DNA from: Paracoccaceae bacterium
GTDB lineage: Bacteria; Pseudomonadota; Alphaproteobacteria; Rhodobacterales; Rhodobacteraceae
NCBI GenBank assembly: GCA_020425125.1
Contig: JAGQRV010000005.1
Coordinates: 54,438 to 118,437, forward strand
Reading direction: 5' to 3'
Length of the DNA stretch: 64,000 nt
Shown: positions 54,543 to 64,000 of the stretch, in pieces
Position numbering within the stretch: position 1 is the stretch's first letter
Layout: every line of letters begins with the position of its first letter
Notes under the pieces: model-generated
Seen by the model: the letters and a program-made list of their open reading frames with translations, nothing else
Told to the model about the DNA's origin: nothing
The model's database searches: none
Program-made: the position numbers and the translations under genes

Positions 54543-55655
54543 ATGGCGCCGCCGCTTCTGGTCATCGCTGCCGGAGGGACCGGCGGGCACATGTTCCCTG
54601 CCCAGGCGCTTGCCGAGGCGATGCTCAGGCGCGGCTGGCAGGTCAAGCTGTCGACCGACGAACGCGGCGCGCGCTATGCCGGGGGTTTCCCAAAGGCAGT
54701 GGCGGTCGAGACGGTGCGCTCCGCCACCTTTGCCCGCGGCGGGCGGCTCGACCGGCTTCGCGTGCCGCTGCGCATTGCCCGCGGGGTGCTGTCCGCCGCG
54801 CTCGAGATGCGCCGCGACCGCCCCTCCGTGGTGGTCGGCTTCGGCGGCTATCCCTCGATCCCGGCGCTCGCGGCGGCCTGGCTGCTGCGCCTGCCTCGGA
54901 TGATCCACGAACAGAACGGCATTCTCGGCAAGGTCAACACGGTCTTCGCCCCGCGCGTCGACGCAGTGGCCTGCGGTACCTGGCCGACCGTCCTTCCCGA
55001 AGGCGTCTACGGCACCTTCACCGGCAACCCGGTGCGCGGCGCGGTCGCGGCGCGGGCCGGCGCCCCCTACATTCCGCCCGGTGACTACCCGATGCGGCTT
55101 CTGGTGATCGGCGGCAGCCAGGGCGCCCGGATCCTCTCCGATGTCGTGCCCGAGGCGATCGCGATGTTGCCCGAAGCGATCGGCGAACGCCTCGCCGTGT
55201 CGCACCAGGCCCGCGAGGAAGACCGCGCCCGCGTCACGGCCTTCTATGCCGAGGCCGGCATCAAGGCCGAGGTGAAACCGTTCTTCACCGACCTTCCGGC
55301 GCGGATGGCGGATGCGCAGCTGGTGATCTCGCGCGCCGGCGCCTCCTCCATCGCCGATCTCACCGTCATCGGCCGCCCGGCGATCCTGATCCCCTTCGCC
55401 GCCGCCGCCGCCGACCACCAGACCGCCAATGCCCGCGGCCTCGTCGCGGCCGAGGCGGCGATCCTGATCCCCGAAAGCAGGCTGAATTCCGCGACTCTGG
55501 CCGATCATATCGCGGCGATCCTGCAACACCCCGAGGCTGCCGAACGCATGGCGGCTGGCGCGCTCGACCAGGGCAGGCCAGATGCCACGGACCGCCTTGT
55601 GGCCATGGTTGAGCAATTGGCAAGAACAAGCAGTCAAAAGAAGGCAGGCAGATGA
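54543..55655 (+). CDS. murG: Lipid II synthase MurG
   Basis: Adds GlcNAc to lipid I at the inner face of the membrane. It is a 370-residue GT-B glycosyltransferase. [18 protein letters not shown] is the N-terminal G-loop, [14 protein letters not shown] and [11 protein letters not shown] follow, then [30 protein letters not shown] and [14 protein letters not shown] in the nucleotide-sugar-binding half. Its stop overlaps the murC start (ATGA). Confidence 0.97.
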   Translation: MAPPLLVIAAGGTGGHMFPAQALAEAMLRRGWQVKLSTDERGARYAGGFPKAVAVETVRSATFARGGRLDRLRVPLRIARGVLSAALEMRRDRPSVVVGFGGYPSIPALAAAWLLRLPRMIHEQNGILGKVNTVFAPRVDAVACGTWPTVLPEGVYGTFTGNPVRGAVAARAGAPYIPPGDYPMRLLVIGGSQGARILSDVVPEAIAMLPEAIGERLAVSHQAREEDRARVTAFYAEAGIKAEVKPFFTDLPARMADAQLVISRAGASSIADLTVIGRPAILIPFAAAAADHQTANARGLVAAEAAILIPESRLNSATLADHIAAILQHPEAAERMAAGALDQGRPDATDRLVAMVEQLARTSSQKKAGR

Positions 55656-57082
55656 AGCACTGGGAAGCGCGCATGAACGCGGCAACGAAACTCCCCCTCG
55701 AACTCGGACCGATCCACTTCGTCGGCATCGGCGGGATCGGCATGTCCGGCATCGCCGAGGTGCTGCTGAACCACGGCTACCAGGTGCAGGGCTCGGACCT
55801 GAAGGCCTCGCCGATCACCGACCGCCTTGCCAAGCTCGGCGCCCGCATCTCGATCGGCCAGAAGGCCGAGAACCTCGATGCGGCCGAGGTCGTCGTGATT
55901 TCCTCGGCGATCAAGTCCGGCAACCCCGAACTCGACGAAGCCCGCCGCCGCGGCCTGCCCATCGTCCGCCGCGCCGAAATGCTGGCTGAACTGATGCGGC
56001 TGCGCTCGAACATCGCCGTCGCCGGCACCCACGGCAAGACGACGACGACGACGCTGGTCGCCACGCTGCTCGATGCCGGAGGGGTGGACCCGACCGTGAT
56101 CAACGGCGGCATCATCCACGCTTACGGCTCCAACGCCCGGATCGGGCAGGGCGAATGGATGGTGGTGGAGGCCGACGAATCCGACGGCACCTTCACCCGC
56201 CTTCCCGCCACCATCGCCATCGTGACCAACATCGACCCCGAGCATATGGAGCACTGGGGTTCGATCGAGAAGCTGCGCGACGGCTTCTACGAATTCGTCT
56301 CCCGCATCCCGTTCTACGGCCTCGCCGTGCTCTGCACCGACCACCCGGAAGTGCAGGCGCTGGTCGGCCGCCTGAACGACCGGCGGGTCCGCACCTTCGG
56401 CTTCAATGCCCAGGCCGACGTCCGCGCCGTCAACCTGCGCTACGAGAATGACAGCGCGCATTTCGACATCGCCATCCGCGGCGAGGATGCGCTGATCGAG
56501 GATTGCACCCTGCCGATGCCGGGCGACCACAACGTGTCGAACGCGCTGGCCGCCGTCGCCGTCGCCCGCCATCTCGGCATCAAGCGCGAGGAAATCCGGA
56601 CCGCGCTGGCGAATTTCAAGGGCGTGAACCGGCGCTTCACCAAGGTCGCAGAGGTGAACGGCATCACCATCATCGACGATTACGGCCATCACCCGGTGGA
56701 GATCGCCGCGGTCCTGAAGGCCGCGCGCCAAGCCACCAAGGGCCGGGTGATCGCGGTGCACCAGCCGCACCGCTACAGCCGCCTCCACAATCTCTTCGAC
56801 GATTTCTGCACCTGCTTCAACGACGCCGACGTGGTCGGCATCGCGGAGGTCTATGCCGCGGGCGAGGACCCGATCCCCGGCGCCACGCGCGAGGGGCTGG
56901 TCGCCGGCCTGATCCAGCACGGCCACCGCCACGCCCGCGAGGTCCTCAGCGAGGACGATCTCGAACGCCTCGTCCGCGAGCAGGCCCGCCCTGGCGACAT
57001 GGTCGTCTGCCTCGGCGCCGGCACGATCTCGACCTGGGCCCACGGCCTTCCCGACCGGCTGAAGGTCGCCGAGAAGGTCTGA
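55652..57082 (+). CDS. murC: UDP-MurNAc:L-alanine ligase MurC
   Basis: Adds L-alanine to UDP-MurNAc, the first step of the stem peptide. It has 476 residues. [17 protein letters not shown] at the N-terminus, ATP loop [13 protein letters not shown] near residue 125, [26 protein letters not shown] and [10 protein letters not shown] are hallmarks. The ATG at 55652 overlaps the murG stop; an ATG at 55673 (MNAATKLP) with GGGAAG upstream may be the true start. A hairpin follows the gene. Confidence 0.96.
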   Translation: MKHWEARMNAATKLPLELGPIHFVGIGGIGMSGIAEVLLNHGYQVQGSDLKASPITDRLAKLGARISIGQKAENLDAAEVVVISSAIKSGNPELDEARRRGLPIVRRAEMLAELMRLRSNIAVAGTHGKTTTTTLVATLLDAGGVDPTVINGGIIHAYGSNARIGQGEWMVVEADESDGTFTRLPATIAIVTNIDPEHMEHWGSIEKLRDGFYEFVSRIPFYGLAVLCTDHPEVQALVGRLNDRRVRTFGFNAQADVRAVNLRYENDSAHFDIAIRGEDALIEDCTLPMPGDHNVSNALAAVAVARHLGIKREEIRTALANFKGVNRRFTKVAEVNGITIIDDYGHHPVEIAAVLKAARQATKGRVIAVHQPHRYSRLHNLFDDFCTCFNDADVVGIAEVYAAGEDPIPGATREGLVAGLIQHGHRHAREVLSEDDLERLVREQARPGDMVVCLGAGTISTWAHGLPDRLKVAEKV

Positions 57083-57094
57083 GCCCGGACGAAG

Positions 57095-57122
57095 CGGTCC
57101 CGATGCGGATGCACCGGGACCG
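57095..57122. terminator. Hairpin between murC and the inverted DUF1254 gene
   Basis: A perfect 8-bp stem (CGGTCCCG with CGGGACCG, 12-base loop) begins 12 bases after the murC stop, between convergent genes. It probably ends the upstream dcw transcript. Confidence 0.55.
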
Positions 57123-57152
57123 AACTTTCGGCTGACAGTGCTGAGCGCGTGC

Positions 57153-58751
57153 TCAGTTCACGACCTCGATCTCTCCGGGCTGCCACTTTTTGTCGTAGAA
57201 CGGCTCCAGCGCACCGTAGAGCCGCAGGATCGCGTTCCAGGTCTGCCCCGGAACGGTTTGCACCCAGTTGGATGCCTTGCCTGCCGGCGCCTTCGGCCCG
57301 AACCAGATGTCGATCGAGCCGTCGTCGTTGACCATCAGGTCCTTCTGCTGGCTGGAGACCGACGGGTGGACCTGGTCGGTCTGGATCATCGACCGCGTCT
57401 GGTTCGAATAGAGGATCACCGACCAGAAATCCTTGACCGGCACGTCCTTGGGCAGATGCAGGCGATAGGACTTGCCGCCGTCCAGCGCCGCGCCGTCCTT
57501 GTCGTGGGCTGTCCACAGGTACTGCGAGCCCTTGCCGATCAGCTTCTCCTCCATCGCCGGGGTGACACCCGTGGCGAGGAAGAAGAAGAAGTTGGCACCG
57601 TCGAGGTCGTTCACGCCGGGCTGCGACTGGAACTTGTAGCCGCCGACGAAGGCGACCTGCCACTGGCTGTCCTCGTAGACGAAGAAGTCCTTGTCGCGGC
57701 TGTGGTAGACGATGGTCCGCGCGGTCGCGTCGCCGACTGCCGCGGCTTCGGTCAGGATCTTCTTCATCCGCTCGTCGGGGGCGAAGGGCTTGCCGTGCTC
57801 GATGCCGATCGAGGCGAAGAAGCCCGCGGTGACGGGATCGAGCGACTCCGCAGGCTCCTCCTGCACCACCTGGTCGAGCATCTCCCAGAACTCGAAGCCT
57901 GACGGACCCACGGTGTTGAAATAGCCCTTCGAGGAGAGATCGACATAGGTCATCTCCTCCTTCTCGCTGCCGAGCGGATAGAAGTAGGTGTGCGCCTTCA
58001 CGAGGTCGATGCCCGGCTTCGGGTCGCCGTCGACGAGGAAGCTCCGCCAGGGGATCCAGAGGTTGTAGGTCGGCGAATGCACGACCTCGACGAAGTCGCC
58101 CTCCGGCACGTCGCCCGTCCAGCCCGGCGGCAGGAACAGGTACTTGCCGCCCTCGCCCTTGTCGGCGCCGGTGATGCCGACGTCGATGACCCAGTGGTAC
58201 CACATGTCGTCGACCGCCCCGAGCACCTTTGGCGGCACCTCGACGACCAGCGGCCCGTCCTTCAGGTCGAGCCAGGACCAGGAATAGACGGTGTTGTCGT
58301 TCGCAGTCAGGAAGATCTGTTCGGGCGTCACCAGTTGCTCGAACATCGGCACGGTGCGGTTGACGGGTCCGAGCGGGCGGATGGCGTTGCGGTTCGCCGC
58401 CTGGTTTACCGGCGGCAGCGCCAGAAGGTAGGACTGCACCGCCCGCTGGAAATCCAGGTTGTCATAGATGGTCTTGGCCGTCGCCTCGTCCGGATAGCCG
58501 TAGTCGAACTTCAGCGTACCAAGGCGGGTCTCGACGCTGTCGGGTGCGGCGACGCCCGGCGGCATGGGGGTTTCGAACTTGTAGCCGTCTGCATGACCGG
58601 GTCCGGTCGACAGGACCGTCACGGAGGCCAGCACGAGGAACGCGGTTCGCTGCTTCATCAGGTTAATGGGAAGGCTCGGAAACGAAAATCGGTCGCGACG
58701 GATCGCGAACAGTCGGCTGAGGCCATCCGCGGGCCGATGTGAGGCAGACAT
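57153..58751 (-). CDS. Exported DUF1254/DUF1214 domain protein
   Basis: This 532-residue protein has an N-terminal export signal with a long basic region before the hydrophobic core (AFLVLASVTVLSTGPGHA, about residues 36-53). The DUF1254 domain (YDNLDFQRAVQSYLLALP, NDNTVYSWSWLDLKDGPLVVEVP) precedes DUF1214 (DGGKSYRLHLPKDVPVKDFW, FWSVILYSNQTRSMI, DIWFGPKAPAGK). The family function is unknown; the location is likely periplasmic. The ATG at 58751 has AGGAG 8 bases upstream, whereas one at 58658 has none. It is inverted relative to the dcw genes around it. Confidence 0.88.
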   Translation of the reverse strand: MSASHRPADGLSRLFAIRRDRFSFPSLPINLMKQRTAFLVLASVTVLSTGPGHADGYKFETPMPPGVAAPDSVETRLGTLKFDYGYPDEATAKTIYDNLDFQRAVQSYLLALPPVNQAANRNAIRPLGPVNRTVPMFEQLVTPEQIFLTANDNTVYSWSWLDLKDGPLVVEVPPKVLGAVDDMWYHWVIDVGITGADKGEGGKYLFLPPGWTGDVPEGDFVEVVHSPTYNLWIPWRSFLVDGDPKPGIDLVKAHTYFYPLGSEKEEMTYVDLSSKGYFNTVGPSGFEFWEMLDQVVQEEPAESLDPVTAGFFASIGIEHGKPFAPDERMKKILTEAAAVGDATARTIVYHSRDKDFFVYEDSQWQVAFVGGYKFQSQPGVNDLDGANFFFFLATGVTPAMEEKLIGKGSQYLWTAHDKDGAALDGGKSYRLHLPKDVPVKDFWSVILYSNQTRSMIQTDQVHPSVSSQQKDLMVNDDGSIDIWFGPKAPAGKASNWVQTVPGQTWNAILRLYGALEPFYDKKWQPGEIEVVN

Positions 58752-59071
58752 GAAATCACTCCTGACGTCTGTTGGACGCCGGACCGAACTGGCCGGCGCC
58801 GGCACGATTGCCGTCCGGTTGCTTGCGGGGGCGGGATGGAAGAGCCGGACGAGATGGACTCTTCATTAGCCGAGGTCCGGGCGCCAGACTTATCTTTCCG
58901 TGCCAGGTCCGGGGCATCTCGAAGACGTGTGGCAGGCCGGGCGTCGCCGAGTCGCCTGGCGCTTGCGGCGGGGTTCGGAGCCGGTGAAGCCCCCAAGGGA
59001 CCGGGACAACATGTGCCGAGGCGGCTGTTCGTTGCCTTGATCCTGTCCGAAAAAAGTCCGATGCAATTCCG
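58752..59071. other. Divergent intergenic region before murB
   Basis: This 320-base gap separates the inverted DUF1254 gene from murB and must hold promoters for both. Its right end carries the TCGGA array. I see no convincing sigma70 match and no additional gene. Confidence 0.45.
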
Positions 59072-59094
59072 ATGGAAGTCCGACGTCTTTCCGA
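59046..59094 (-). repeat. TCGGA array, 5 units of 11 bp, across the murB start
   Basis: On the plus strand TCCGA occurs at 59046, 59057, 59068, 59079 and 59090, exactly 11 bp apart. The segment 59056-59083 is identical, in reverse orientation, to 19856-19883. The murB ATG (59072) lies inside the array. Confidence 0.82.
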
Positions 59095-59962
59095 TCTCAC
59101 CTGGCTTCGTGTCGGCGGTCCGGCCGAGCGGTTCGCGCAGCCTGCGAGCCTGCACGAGCTGCGCCAGCTTCTCGCTGAAACGCCGCCGGAAATTCCGGTC
59201 TTTCCGATGGGGGTGGGGTCGAACCTGATCGTCCGCGACGGCGGCATAAGGGGCCTCGTGATCCGGCTGGGGCGGGGGTTCAACCACCTGGAGATCGACG
59301 GCGATCTGGTCACCGCCGGGGCGGCGATGCTGGATGCGCATGTGGCGCGGAAGGCCGCCGAGGCCGGGCGCGATCTCTCCTTTCTCAGGACCATCCCGGG
59401 TGCGATCGGCGGGGCGGTGCGGATGAATGCCGGCTGCTACGGCAGCTATGTTGCGGATCATTTCGTGTCCGCTCAAGCGGTTACGCGCGAGGGCGAGGTG
59501 GTTACCCTGACCCCGGACGACCTGAATTTCCGCTACCGACAGACCGATCTGCCCGATGGCTGGGTCATCGTGGAGGCGACCTTCCGCGCAGCCAAGGGCG
59601 ACCCCGAAGTGCTTGCCGCGAAGATGGCGGACCAGCTCGCCAGGCGCGACGCGACCCAGCCCACGAAGGAACGCACCGCGGGTTCGACCTTCCGCAACCC
59701 GGCCGGATTCTCCTCGACCGGGCGCGCCGACGACACCCATGAGTTGAAGGCCTGGAAGCTGATCGACGAGGCCGGGTTGCGCGGCTTTTCGCTTGGCGGC
59801 GCCCAGATGTCCCCCAAGCACCCGAACTTCCTTGTCAACACCGGCGGCGCCACGGCGGCAGATCTGGAAGCTTTGGGCGAACTGGTGCGAAAAAAGGTTT
59901 TCGAAACCAGCGGTGTGGCACTAGAGTGGGAAATCATGCGGGTCGGCGAACCGGGGCAATAA
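59072..59962 (+). CDS. murB: UDP-N-acetylenolpyruvoylglucosamine reductase MurB
   Basis: Reduces the enolpyruvyl group to form UDP-MurNAc, using FAD and NADPH. It has 296 residues. [15 protein letters not shown] at the N-terminus, [18 protein letters not shown] (FAD), [19 protein letters not shown], the proton-donor segment [10 protein letters not shown], and a C-terminal [11 protein letters not shown] are hallmarks. The start is doubtful: no Shine-Dalgarno is seen, the ATG sits inside the TCGGA array, and the N-terminus is about 10 residues shorter than usual. The frame stays open upstream. Confidence 0.95.
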   Translation: MEVRRLSDLTWLRVGGPAERFAQPASLHELRQLLAETPPEIPVFPMGVGSNLIVRDGGIRGLVIRLGRGFNHLEIDGDLVTAGAAMLDAHVARKAAEAGRDLSFLRTIPGAIGGAVRMNAGCYGSYVADHFVSAQAVTREGEVVTLTPDDLNFRYRQTDLPDGWVIVEATFRAAKGDPEVLAAKMADQLARRDATQPTKERTAGSTFRNPAGFSSTGRADDTHELKAWKLIDEAGLRGFSLGGAQMSPKHPNFLVNTGGATAADLEALGELVRKKVFETSGVALEWEIMRVGEPGQ

Positions 59963-60045
59963 CCGGACGTCACCCGAACCATCCGGGAAAACCCGGAGGA
60001 TCGAGCAGGCAAGGGCCGCAGGGCCCGGGAAATTGAGGCAGGATC

Positions 60046-60981
60046 GTGTCGTCAAGCACAGATCCCTTGGTCGCCGTCCTGATGGGCGGGCCATCGGCGG
60101 AGCGTGAAGTGTCGCTCAGCTCGGGTCGCGAATGCGCGAATGCGCTTCGGGCGGCGGGTTTCCGTGTGGTCGAGATCGACGCGGGCCGCGACCTTCCCGA
60201 CAGGCTCCGCGAGTGCCGGGCCGACATTGCCTTCAACGCGCTCCATGGCCGGTGGGGCGAAGACGGCGTGGTGCAGGGCCTGCTGGAATGGCTGGGCATC
60301 CCCTATACCCATTCCGGTGTGCTCGCCTCGGCGCTCGCCATGGACAAGACCTGTTCCAAGCTTGCCTATCGCGAGGCGGGGTTGCCGGTCCTCCCGAGCG
60401 GCATCTTTTCCGCCGACGAGGTGCGCGCGCGTCACGTCATGGATCCGCCCTATGTGGTGAAACCGAACAACGAAGGCTCCTCCGTCGGCGTCTACCTCGT
60501 GCACGAGGAGGCCAACGGCCCGCCGCAACTCGACCCCGACATGCCGTCTCTGGTGATGGTCGAACGCTTCGCGCCCGGGCGCGAACTGACGACCGCCGTC
60601 CTTGGTGCCGGGGTGGGCGGGCCGGAGGACCGGGCGCTTACTGTCACCGACATCGTGACCGACGGCTGGTACGACTACGACGCCAAGTACCGCCCCGGCG
60701 GTTCACGCCACATCCTTCCTGCCGAGATCCCCCAGACGGTTTTCGACGCCTGCCTCGACTATGCCGTCCGGGCACACCGGGCGCTTGGATGCCGGGGCGT
60801 TTCGCGGACCGATTTCCGCTGGGACCCCGATCGGGGACGGGACGGATTGATCATTCTCGAAACCAATACCCAGCCCGGCATGACGCCGACCTCGCTGGCC
60901 CCTGAGCAGGCGGCCCATGCGGGGATCGACTTCCCGACGCTCTGCCGCTGGATGGTGGAGGACGCCTCATGCGGACGCTGA
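60046..60981 (+). CDS. ddl: D-alanine--D-alanine ligase
   Basis: Makes the D-Ala-D-Ala dipeptide used by MurF. It is a 311-residue ATP-grasp enzyme. [16 protein letters not shown] at the N-terminus, [15 protein letters not shown], the ATP loop [12 protein letters not shown] and the C-terminal [20 protein letters not shown] with metal-binding residues are hallmarks. The start is GTG at 60046. Its 3' end overlaps ftsQ by 13 bases. Confidence 0.96.
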   Translation: MSSSTDPLVAVLMGGPSAEREVSLSSGRECANALRAAGFRVVEIDAGRDLPDRLRECRADIAFNALHGRWGEDGVVQGLLEWLGIPYTHSGVLASALAMDKTCSKLAYREAGLPVLPSGIFSADEVRARHVMDPPYVVKPNNEGSSVGVYLVHEEANGPPQLDPDMPSLVMVERFAPGRELTTAVLGAGVGGPEDRALTVTDIVTDGWYDYDAKYRPGGSRHILPAEIPQTVFDACLDYAVRAHRALGCRGVSRTDFRWDPDRGRDGLIILETNTQPGMTPTSLAPEQAAHAGIDFPTLCRWMVEDASCGR

Positions 60982-61859
60982 CCCGCCCCCGCCGGCGCTA
61001 CGGCCACGATCCGGCGCCGAGCCGGACGGCCTATCGGCTCACACGGTTCTGGCTTTCGCCTTGGCTGCGCTGGACGGTGACAACGGTCCTGCCGGTCTGC
61101 GCGCTGACCGGTGCGGTGGGGTTCTGGCTGATGCAGCCGGCACAGCAGCAGCGGATCGTCGCCGGGGCCACCCAGATCCGCGCCTCGGTGGAAGCGCGCC
61201 CGGAATTCCAGATCCGCCAGATGGCAATTACCGGGGCATCGCCGGTGCTGGCCGAAACCATCCGGCAGCGCATCGGGCTCGATTTCCCGGTCAGTTGGTT
61301 CCATCTCGACACGCACGAGATCCACGACACTGTCGCGGCGCTCGACGCCGTCGCCGATGCGCGGGTCACGGTGGAACTCGGCGGTGCGCTGCATATCGAC
61401 GTTCGCGAACGCGAGCCGGTGGTGCTGTGGCGCCATGACGGCGCGCTTGAGATGCTGGACGCCACCGGACACCGCATCGCCTACATCGACCGTCGCGACG
61501 GGCTGTCCTTTCTGCCGCTGGTCACCGGCGACGGCGCCGACGCCGCGGTGCCGGAGGCCCTGGCATTGTTCGACGCCGGGAAGCCGATCATGAAGCGTGT
61601 CCGCGCGCTGATGCGGCAGGGCGCCCGTCGGTGGGACGTGGTTCTGGACCGCGGACAGGTCATCGAGCTGCCCGAGACCGAACCGGTGTCTGCATTGGAG
61701 CGCGTGCTCGCGATGCAGGACTCGACCGGCCTGCTGACCCGGGACGTGGCCATCGTCGACATTCGCGATCCGGCCCGCCTCACCGTCCGGCTGGGCCCGG
61801 CAGCGGCCGAAAACCTCGAGACGACGCGCAGTTTTGGTAAGGGAATAGTGAGCCAATGA
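60969..61859 (+). CDS. ftsQ: Cell division protein FtsQ
   Basis: This is a bitopic divisome protein that joins FtsL/FtsB and downstream factors. It has 296 residues with a basic cytoplasmic tail, one membrane segment ([19 protein letters not shown], about 37-55), a POTRA domain starting at [19 protein letters not shown] and the FtsQ domain with [17 protein letters not shown]. It overlaps ddl by 13 bases and ftsA by 4 bases, so the three are co-translated. Confidence 0.95.
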   Translation: MRTLTRPRRRYGHDPAPSRTAYRLTRFWLSPWLRWTVTTVLPVCALTGAVGFWLMQPAQQQRIVAGATQIRASVEARPEFQIRQMAITGASPVLAETIRQRIGLDFPVSWFHLDTHEIHDTVAALDAVADARVTVELGGALHIDVREREPVVLWRHDGALEMLDATGHRIAYIDRRDGLSFLPLVTGDGADAAVPEALALFDAGKPIMKRVRALMRQGARRWDVVLDRGQVIELPETEPVSALERVLAMQDSTGLLTRDVAIVDIRDPARLTVRLGPAAAENLETTRSFGKGIVSQ

Positions 61860-63187
61860 TCGAGCTCTTCGAGATCCAGCGGGCGATGCGCCAGATGCGC
61901 AAGGCCGCGATGCAACGTGGCGTTGTGGCGATCCTGGATATCGGGACCTCCAAAGCCACCTGTCTGGTGCTGCGCTTCGACGGCGGCGAACTGCCGTCGG
62001 GCGACGGTGTCGGGCCGATGGCCGGGCAGTCGCAGTTCCGCATCATCGGAGCGGCAACGACCCGGGCGCGGGGAATGCGCCATGGCGAGATCGAGGTCAT
62101 GGCCGAGACCGAGCGCGCGGTGCGGACCGTCGTTCAGGCGGCACAGAAGATGGCCCAGGTCCGTGTCGACCACGCCATCGTCAGTTTCTCAGGTGCCGGC
62201 CCGCGCTCCTACGGTCTCTCGGGCGAGATCGAGGTCTCGGGATCGGAAGTCTCTGAAAGCGACATCGCCGCGGTCCTTGCGAGCTGCGAGACGCCCGATA
62301 TCGGCACGCACCGGACGGTGCTTCATGCGCAGCCGGTCAACTTCATTCTGGACCACCGTTCGGGTCTTGCCGATCCGCGCGGCCAGATCGGCAACCGGCT
62401 GGCGACCGACCTGCACATGCTGTCGGTGGACCGGGCCGCCGTGCAGAACATCCTTCATTGCATCAAGCGCTGCGACCTGGAACTGGCCGGGCTGGCCTCG
62501 TCGGCCTATGTCGGCGGCATTTCGGCGCTGGTCGAGGACGAACAGAAGATCGGCGCCGCCTGCATCGACCTCGGCGCCGGCACGTCGGGGCTGTCGATCT
62601 TCCTGCGCGGCCACATGATCTATGCGGACACGGTACGGATCGGCGGTCATCACGTGACCCAGGACATCTCCAAGGGGCTCGGCATCCCGCTGGCGCTGGC
62701 CGAACGGATCAAGACGCTCCACGGCGGGCTCGTCGCCACCGGACGCGATGACCGGGACATGATCGAGCTGAAGGGCGAGACCGGCGACTGGGAGCACGAC
62801 CGGCGCGAGATCTCGCGCAGCGAGCTGATCGGCATCATGCGGCCCCGTGTCGAGGAAATTCTCGAAGAGGTCCGCGGTCGGCTTGACGCGGCGGGATTCG
62901 ATTCGCTGCCGAGCCAGAAGATCGTGCTGACGGGCGGGGCGAGTCAGGTGCCCGGCCTGGCGCATCTCGCCACCCGCATTCTCGGCCAGCAGGTGCGGCT
63001 GGGCCGACCGCTCCGGGTGCAGGGGCTGCCCCAGGCCGCGACGGGCCCGGCCTTCTCGGCAGCGGTGGGTCTTTGCCTCTTTGCGGCCCATCCACAGGAC
63101 GAATGTTGGGATTTCAACATCGAGGATCACCGCTATCCGGCGCGCTCTTTGCGCCGTGCCGTGCGCTGGTTCCGGGAGAATTGGTAG
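61856..63187 (+). CDS. ftsA: Cell division protein FtsA
   Basis: This is an actin-like protein that anchors FtsZ to the membrane. It has 443 residues. The phosphate-1 loop is AILDIGTSKATCLVLR near residue 25, the 1C subdomain holds the RSYGLSGEIEVSG segment, phosphate-2 is AACIDLGAGTSGLSIFL and the adenosine segment is IVLTGGASQVPGL. The C-terminus ends RAVRWFRENW, an amphipathic helix suited to membrane binding. Its start overlaps the ftsQ stop (ATGA). Confidence 0.97.
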   Translation: MIELFEIQRAMRQMRKAAMQRGVVAILDIGTSKATCLVLRFDGGELPSGDGVGPMAGQSQFRIIGAATTRARGMRHGEIEVMAETERAVRTVVQAAQKMAQVRVDHAIVSFSGAGPRSYGLSGEIEVSGSEVSESDIAAVLASCETPDIGTHRTVLHAQPVNFILDHRSGLADPRGQIGNRLATDLHMLSVDRAAVQNILHCIKRCDLELAGLASSAYVGGISALVEDEQKIGAACIDLGAGTSGLSIFLRGHMIYADTVRIGGHHVTQDISKGLGIPLALAERIKTLHGGLVATGRDDRDMIELKGETGDWEHDRREISRSELIGIMRPRVEEILEEVRGRLDAAGFDSLPSQKIVLTGGASQVPGLAHLATRILGQQVRLGRPLRVQGLPQAATGPAFSAAVGLCLFAAHPQDECWDFNIEDHRYPARSLRRAVRWFRENW

Positions 63188-63268
63188 GATTTCGCTGAAA
63201 CAAGCCGAAATCTTGTGTATTTTTGAGCGGGCACGCAGATTTGCGCGTGACCCGCGGCCTTGTCGTCG

Positions 63269-63304
63269 CTAGACTTCGAACAATAACTAGACTTCGAACA
63301 ATAA
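63269..63304. repeat. Perfect 18-bp tandem duplication upstream of ftsZ
   Basis: CTAGACTTCGAACAATAA occurs twice head to tail, at 63269-63286 and 63287-63304, ending 49 bases before the ftsZ start. Each unit contains the 6-bp palindrome TTCGAA. It may be an operator pair, a doubled promoter element or a recent duplication. Confidence 0.85.
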
Positions 63305-63353
63305 GCAGCGTGCGGACGCAAAGACCGCACAGGACATACAGGCGGAACCAGAG

Positions 63354-64000
63354 ATGACGTTGAACCTGAAGATTCCCGCGCAAGAAGATCTGCGCCCGAA
63401 AATCACCGTGTTCGGGGTCGGCGGCGCCGGCGGCAATGCGGTCAACAACATGATCGAGAAGCAGCTCGATGGTGTCGAGTTTGTCGTCGCGAATACCGAT
63501 GCACAAGCCCTTGCGCAAAGCCGGGCGGCAGCCAAGGTGCAGATGGGCATAAAAGCCACAGAAGGCCTGGGTGCCGGTGCGCGGCCCGCGGTCGGGGCGG
63601 CGGCGGCCGAGGAATCGATCGAACAGATCGTCGATCACCTCGTCGGCAGCCACATGTGCTTCATCACCGCCGGGATGGGAGGCGGCACCGGAACCGGTGC
63701 GGCGCCGATCATCGCCCAGGCGGCCCGCGAACTGGGCGTGCTGACGGTCGGCGTGGTCACGAAGCCCTTCCACTTCGAGGGCGCCAAGCGGATGCGCAAG
63801 GCCGAGGAAGGCGTCGAGAACCTTCAGAAGGTCGTCGACACGCTGATCATCATCCCGAACCAGAACCTGTTCCGCCTGGCGAACGAGAAGACGACCTTCA
63901 CCGAGGCGTTCTCGCTTGCGGACGACGTCCTGTATCAGGGCGTCAAGGGGGTGACCGACCTGATGGTGCGGCCCGGCCTCATCAACCTCGATTTCGCCGA
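63354..64000 (+). CDS. ftsZ: Cell division protein FtsZ, 3' end cut by window edge
   Basis: This is the tubulin-like GTPase that forms the Z ring. The first 215 residues are visible. After [20 protein letters not shown] come [13 protein letters not shown], the tubulin signature [10 protein letters not shown] near residue 105, and the [18 protein letters not shown] and [16 protein letters not shown] segments. The frame is open to the window end. It is separated from ftsA by 166 bases that hold the 18-bp duplication and a 7-bp AT-rich inverted repeat (GATTTCG/CGAAATC at 63188-63212). Confidence 0.98.
   Translation, partial: MTLNLKIPAQEDLRPKITVFGVGGAGGNAVNNMIEKQLDGVEFVVANTDAQALAQSRAAAKVQMGIKATEGLGAGARPAVGAAAAEESIEQIVDHLVGSHMCFITAGMGGGTGTGAAPIIAQAARELGVLTVGVVTKPFHFEGAKRMRKAEEGVENLQKVVDTLIIIPNQNLFRLANEKTTFTEAFSLADDVLYQGVKGVTDLMVRPGLINLDFA

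Noticed and set aside
19856-59083. The oppositely oriented 28-bp repeats as endpoints of a 39-kb invertible segment
   Set aside because: The copies are short and the genes between them show a normal chromosomal mix with no recombinase; nothing in the sequence shows inversion.
1-64000. Insertion sequences, prophage or CRISPR arrays
   Set aside because: No transposase, integrase, phage structural gene or spaced direct-repeat array was seen in the window.

Overview
The window is a contiguous piece of a high-GC alphaproteobacterial chromosome, almost certainly from the Rhodobacterales (Rhodobacteraceae). The evidence is the GcrA cell-cycle regulator, a DUF1467 protein next to methylmalonyl-CoA epimerase, a VPLP-type C-terminal sorting signal, a two-hairpin RNA with anti-Shine-Dalgarno loops (CcsR/cuckoo type), and a dcw cluster with a long mraZ leader. 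Genus-level placement is not supported from the sequence alone.

Positions 1-20000 are housekeeping and accessory metabolism. They hold a truncated pgi, gph, a thioredoxin-like protein, a response regulator, mce, small membrane and hypothetical proteins, an M48 lipoprotein, cutA, an alanine/glycine symporter, rimO, a methyltransferase, a VPLP-CTERM surface protein, gcrA, trpA, two VOC paralogues around an atypical SDR, a MoaD-like/BNR-repeat pair and ychF. Positions 20000-30600 hold a duplicated-domain exported protein, a split histidine cluster (hisA apart from hisB-hisH-glsA), hydrolases, two tandem identical tRNA-Gly genes, an arylamine N-acetyltransferase and a LysR regulator. Positions 30700-42500 hold pyruvate carboxylase, a ribbon-helix-helix protein, a DJ-1/PfpI protein, a divergent MFS/MarR pair with a clear operator region, a UvrD helicase, a receiver-only response regulator, a small RNA locus on the minus strand and an Mrp/ApbC Fe-S ATPase.

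Positions 42430-64000 are the division and cell wall (dcw) cluster, in the order mraZ-rsmH-ftsL-ftsI-murE-murF-mraY-murD-[exported protein]-ftsW-murG-murC-[DUF1254, inverted]-murB-ddl-ftsQ-ftsA-ftsZ (the last cut by the window edge). These genes make the lipid II precursor (MurE, MurF, MraY, MurD, MurG, MurC, MurB, Ddl), insert it at the septum (FtsW, FtsI) and build the divisome (FtsL, FtsQ, FtsA, FtsZ). Many neighbours overlap by 4-16 bases. Two non-dcw genes interrupt the cluster, and hairpins behind murD and murC suggest that it is split into several transcription units.

The most notable unexplained signals are: (i) two arrays of TCGGA spaced exactly 11 bp, sharing an identical 28-bp core in opposite orientation, one behind ychF and one spanning the murB start codon; (ii) the minus-strand RNA with two hairpins whose identical loops contain CCUCCUCCC; (iii) the mraZ leader with MraZ-like boxes and a strong hairpin; and (iv) a perfect 18-bp tandem duplication just upstream of ftsZ.
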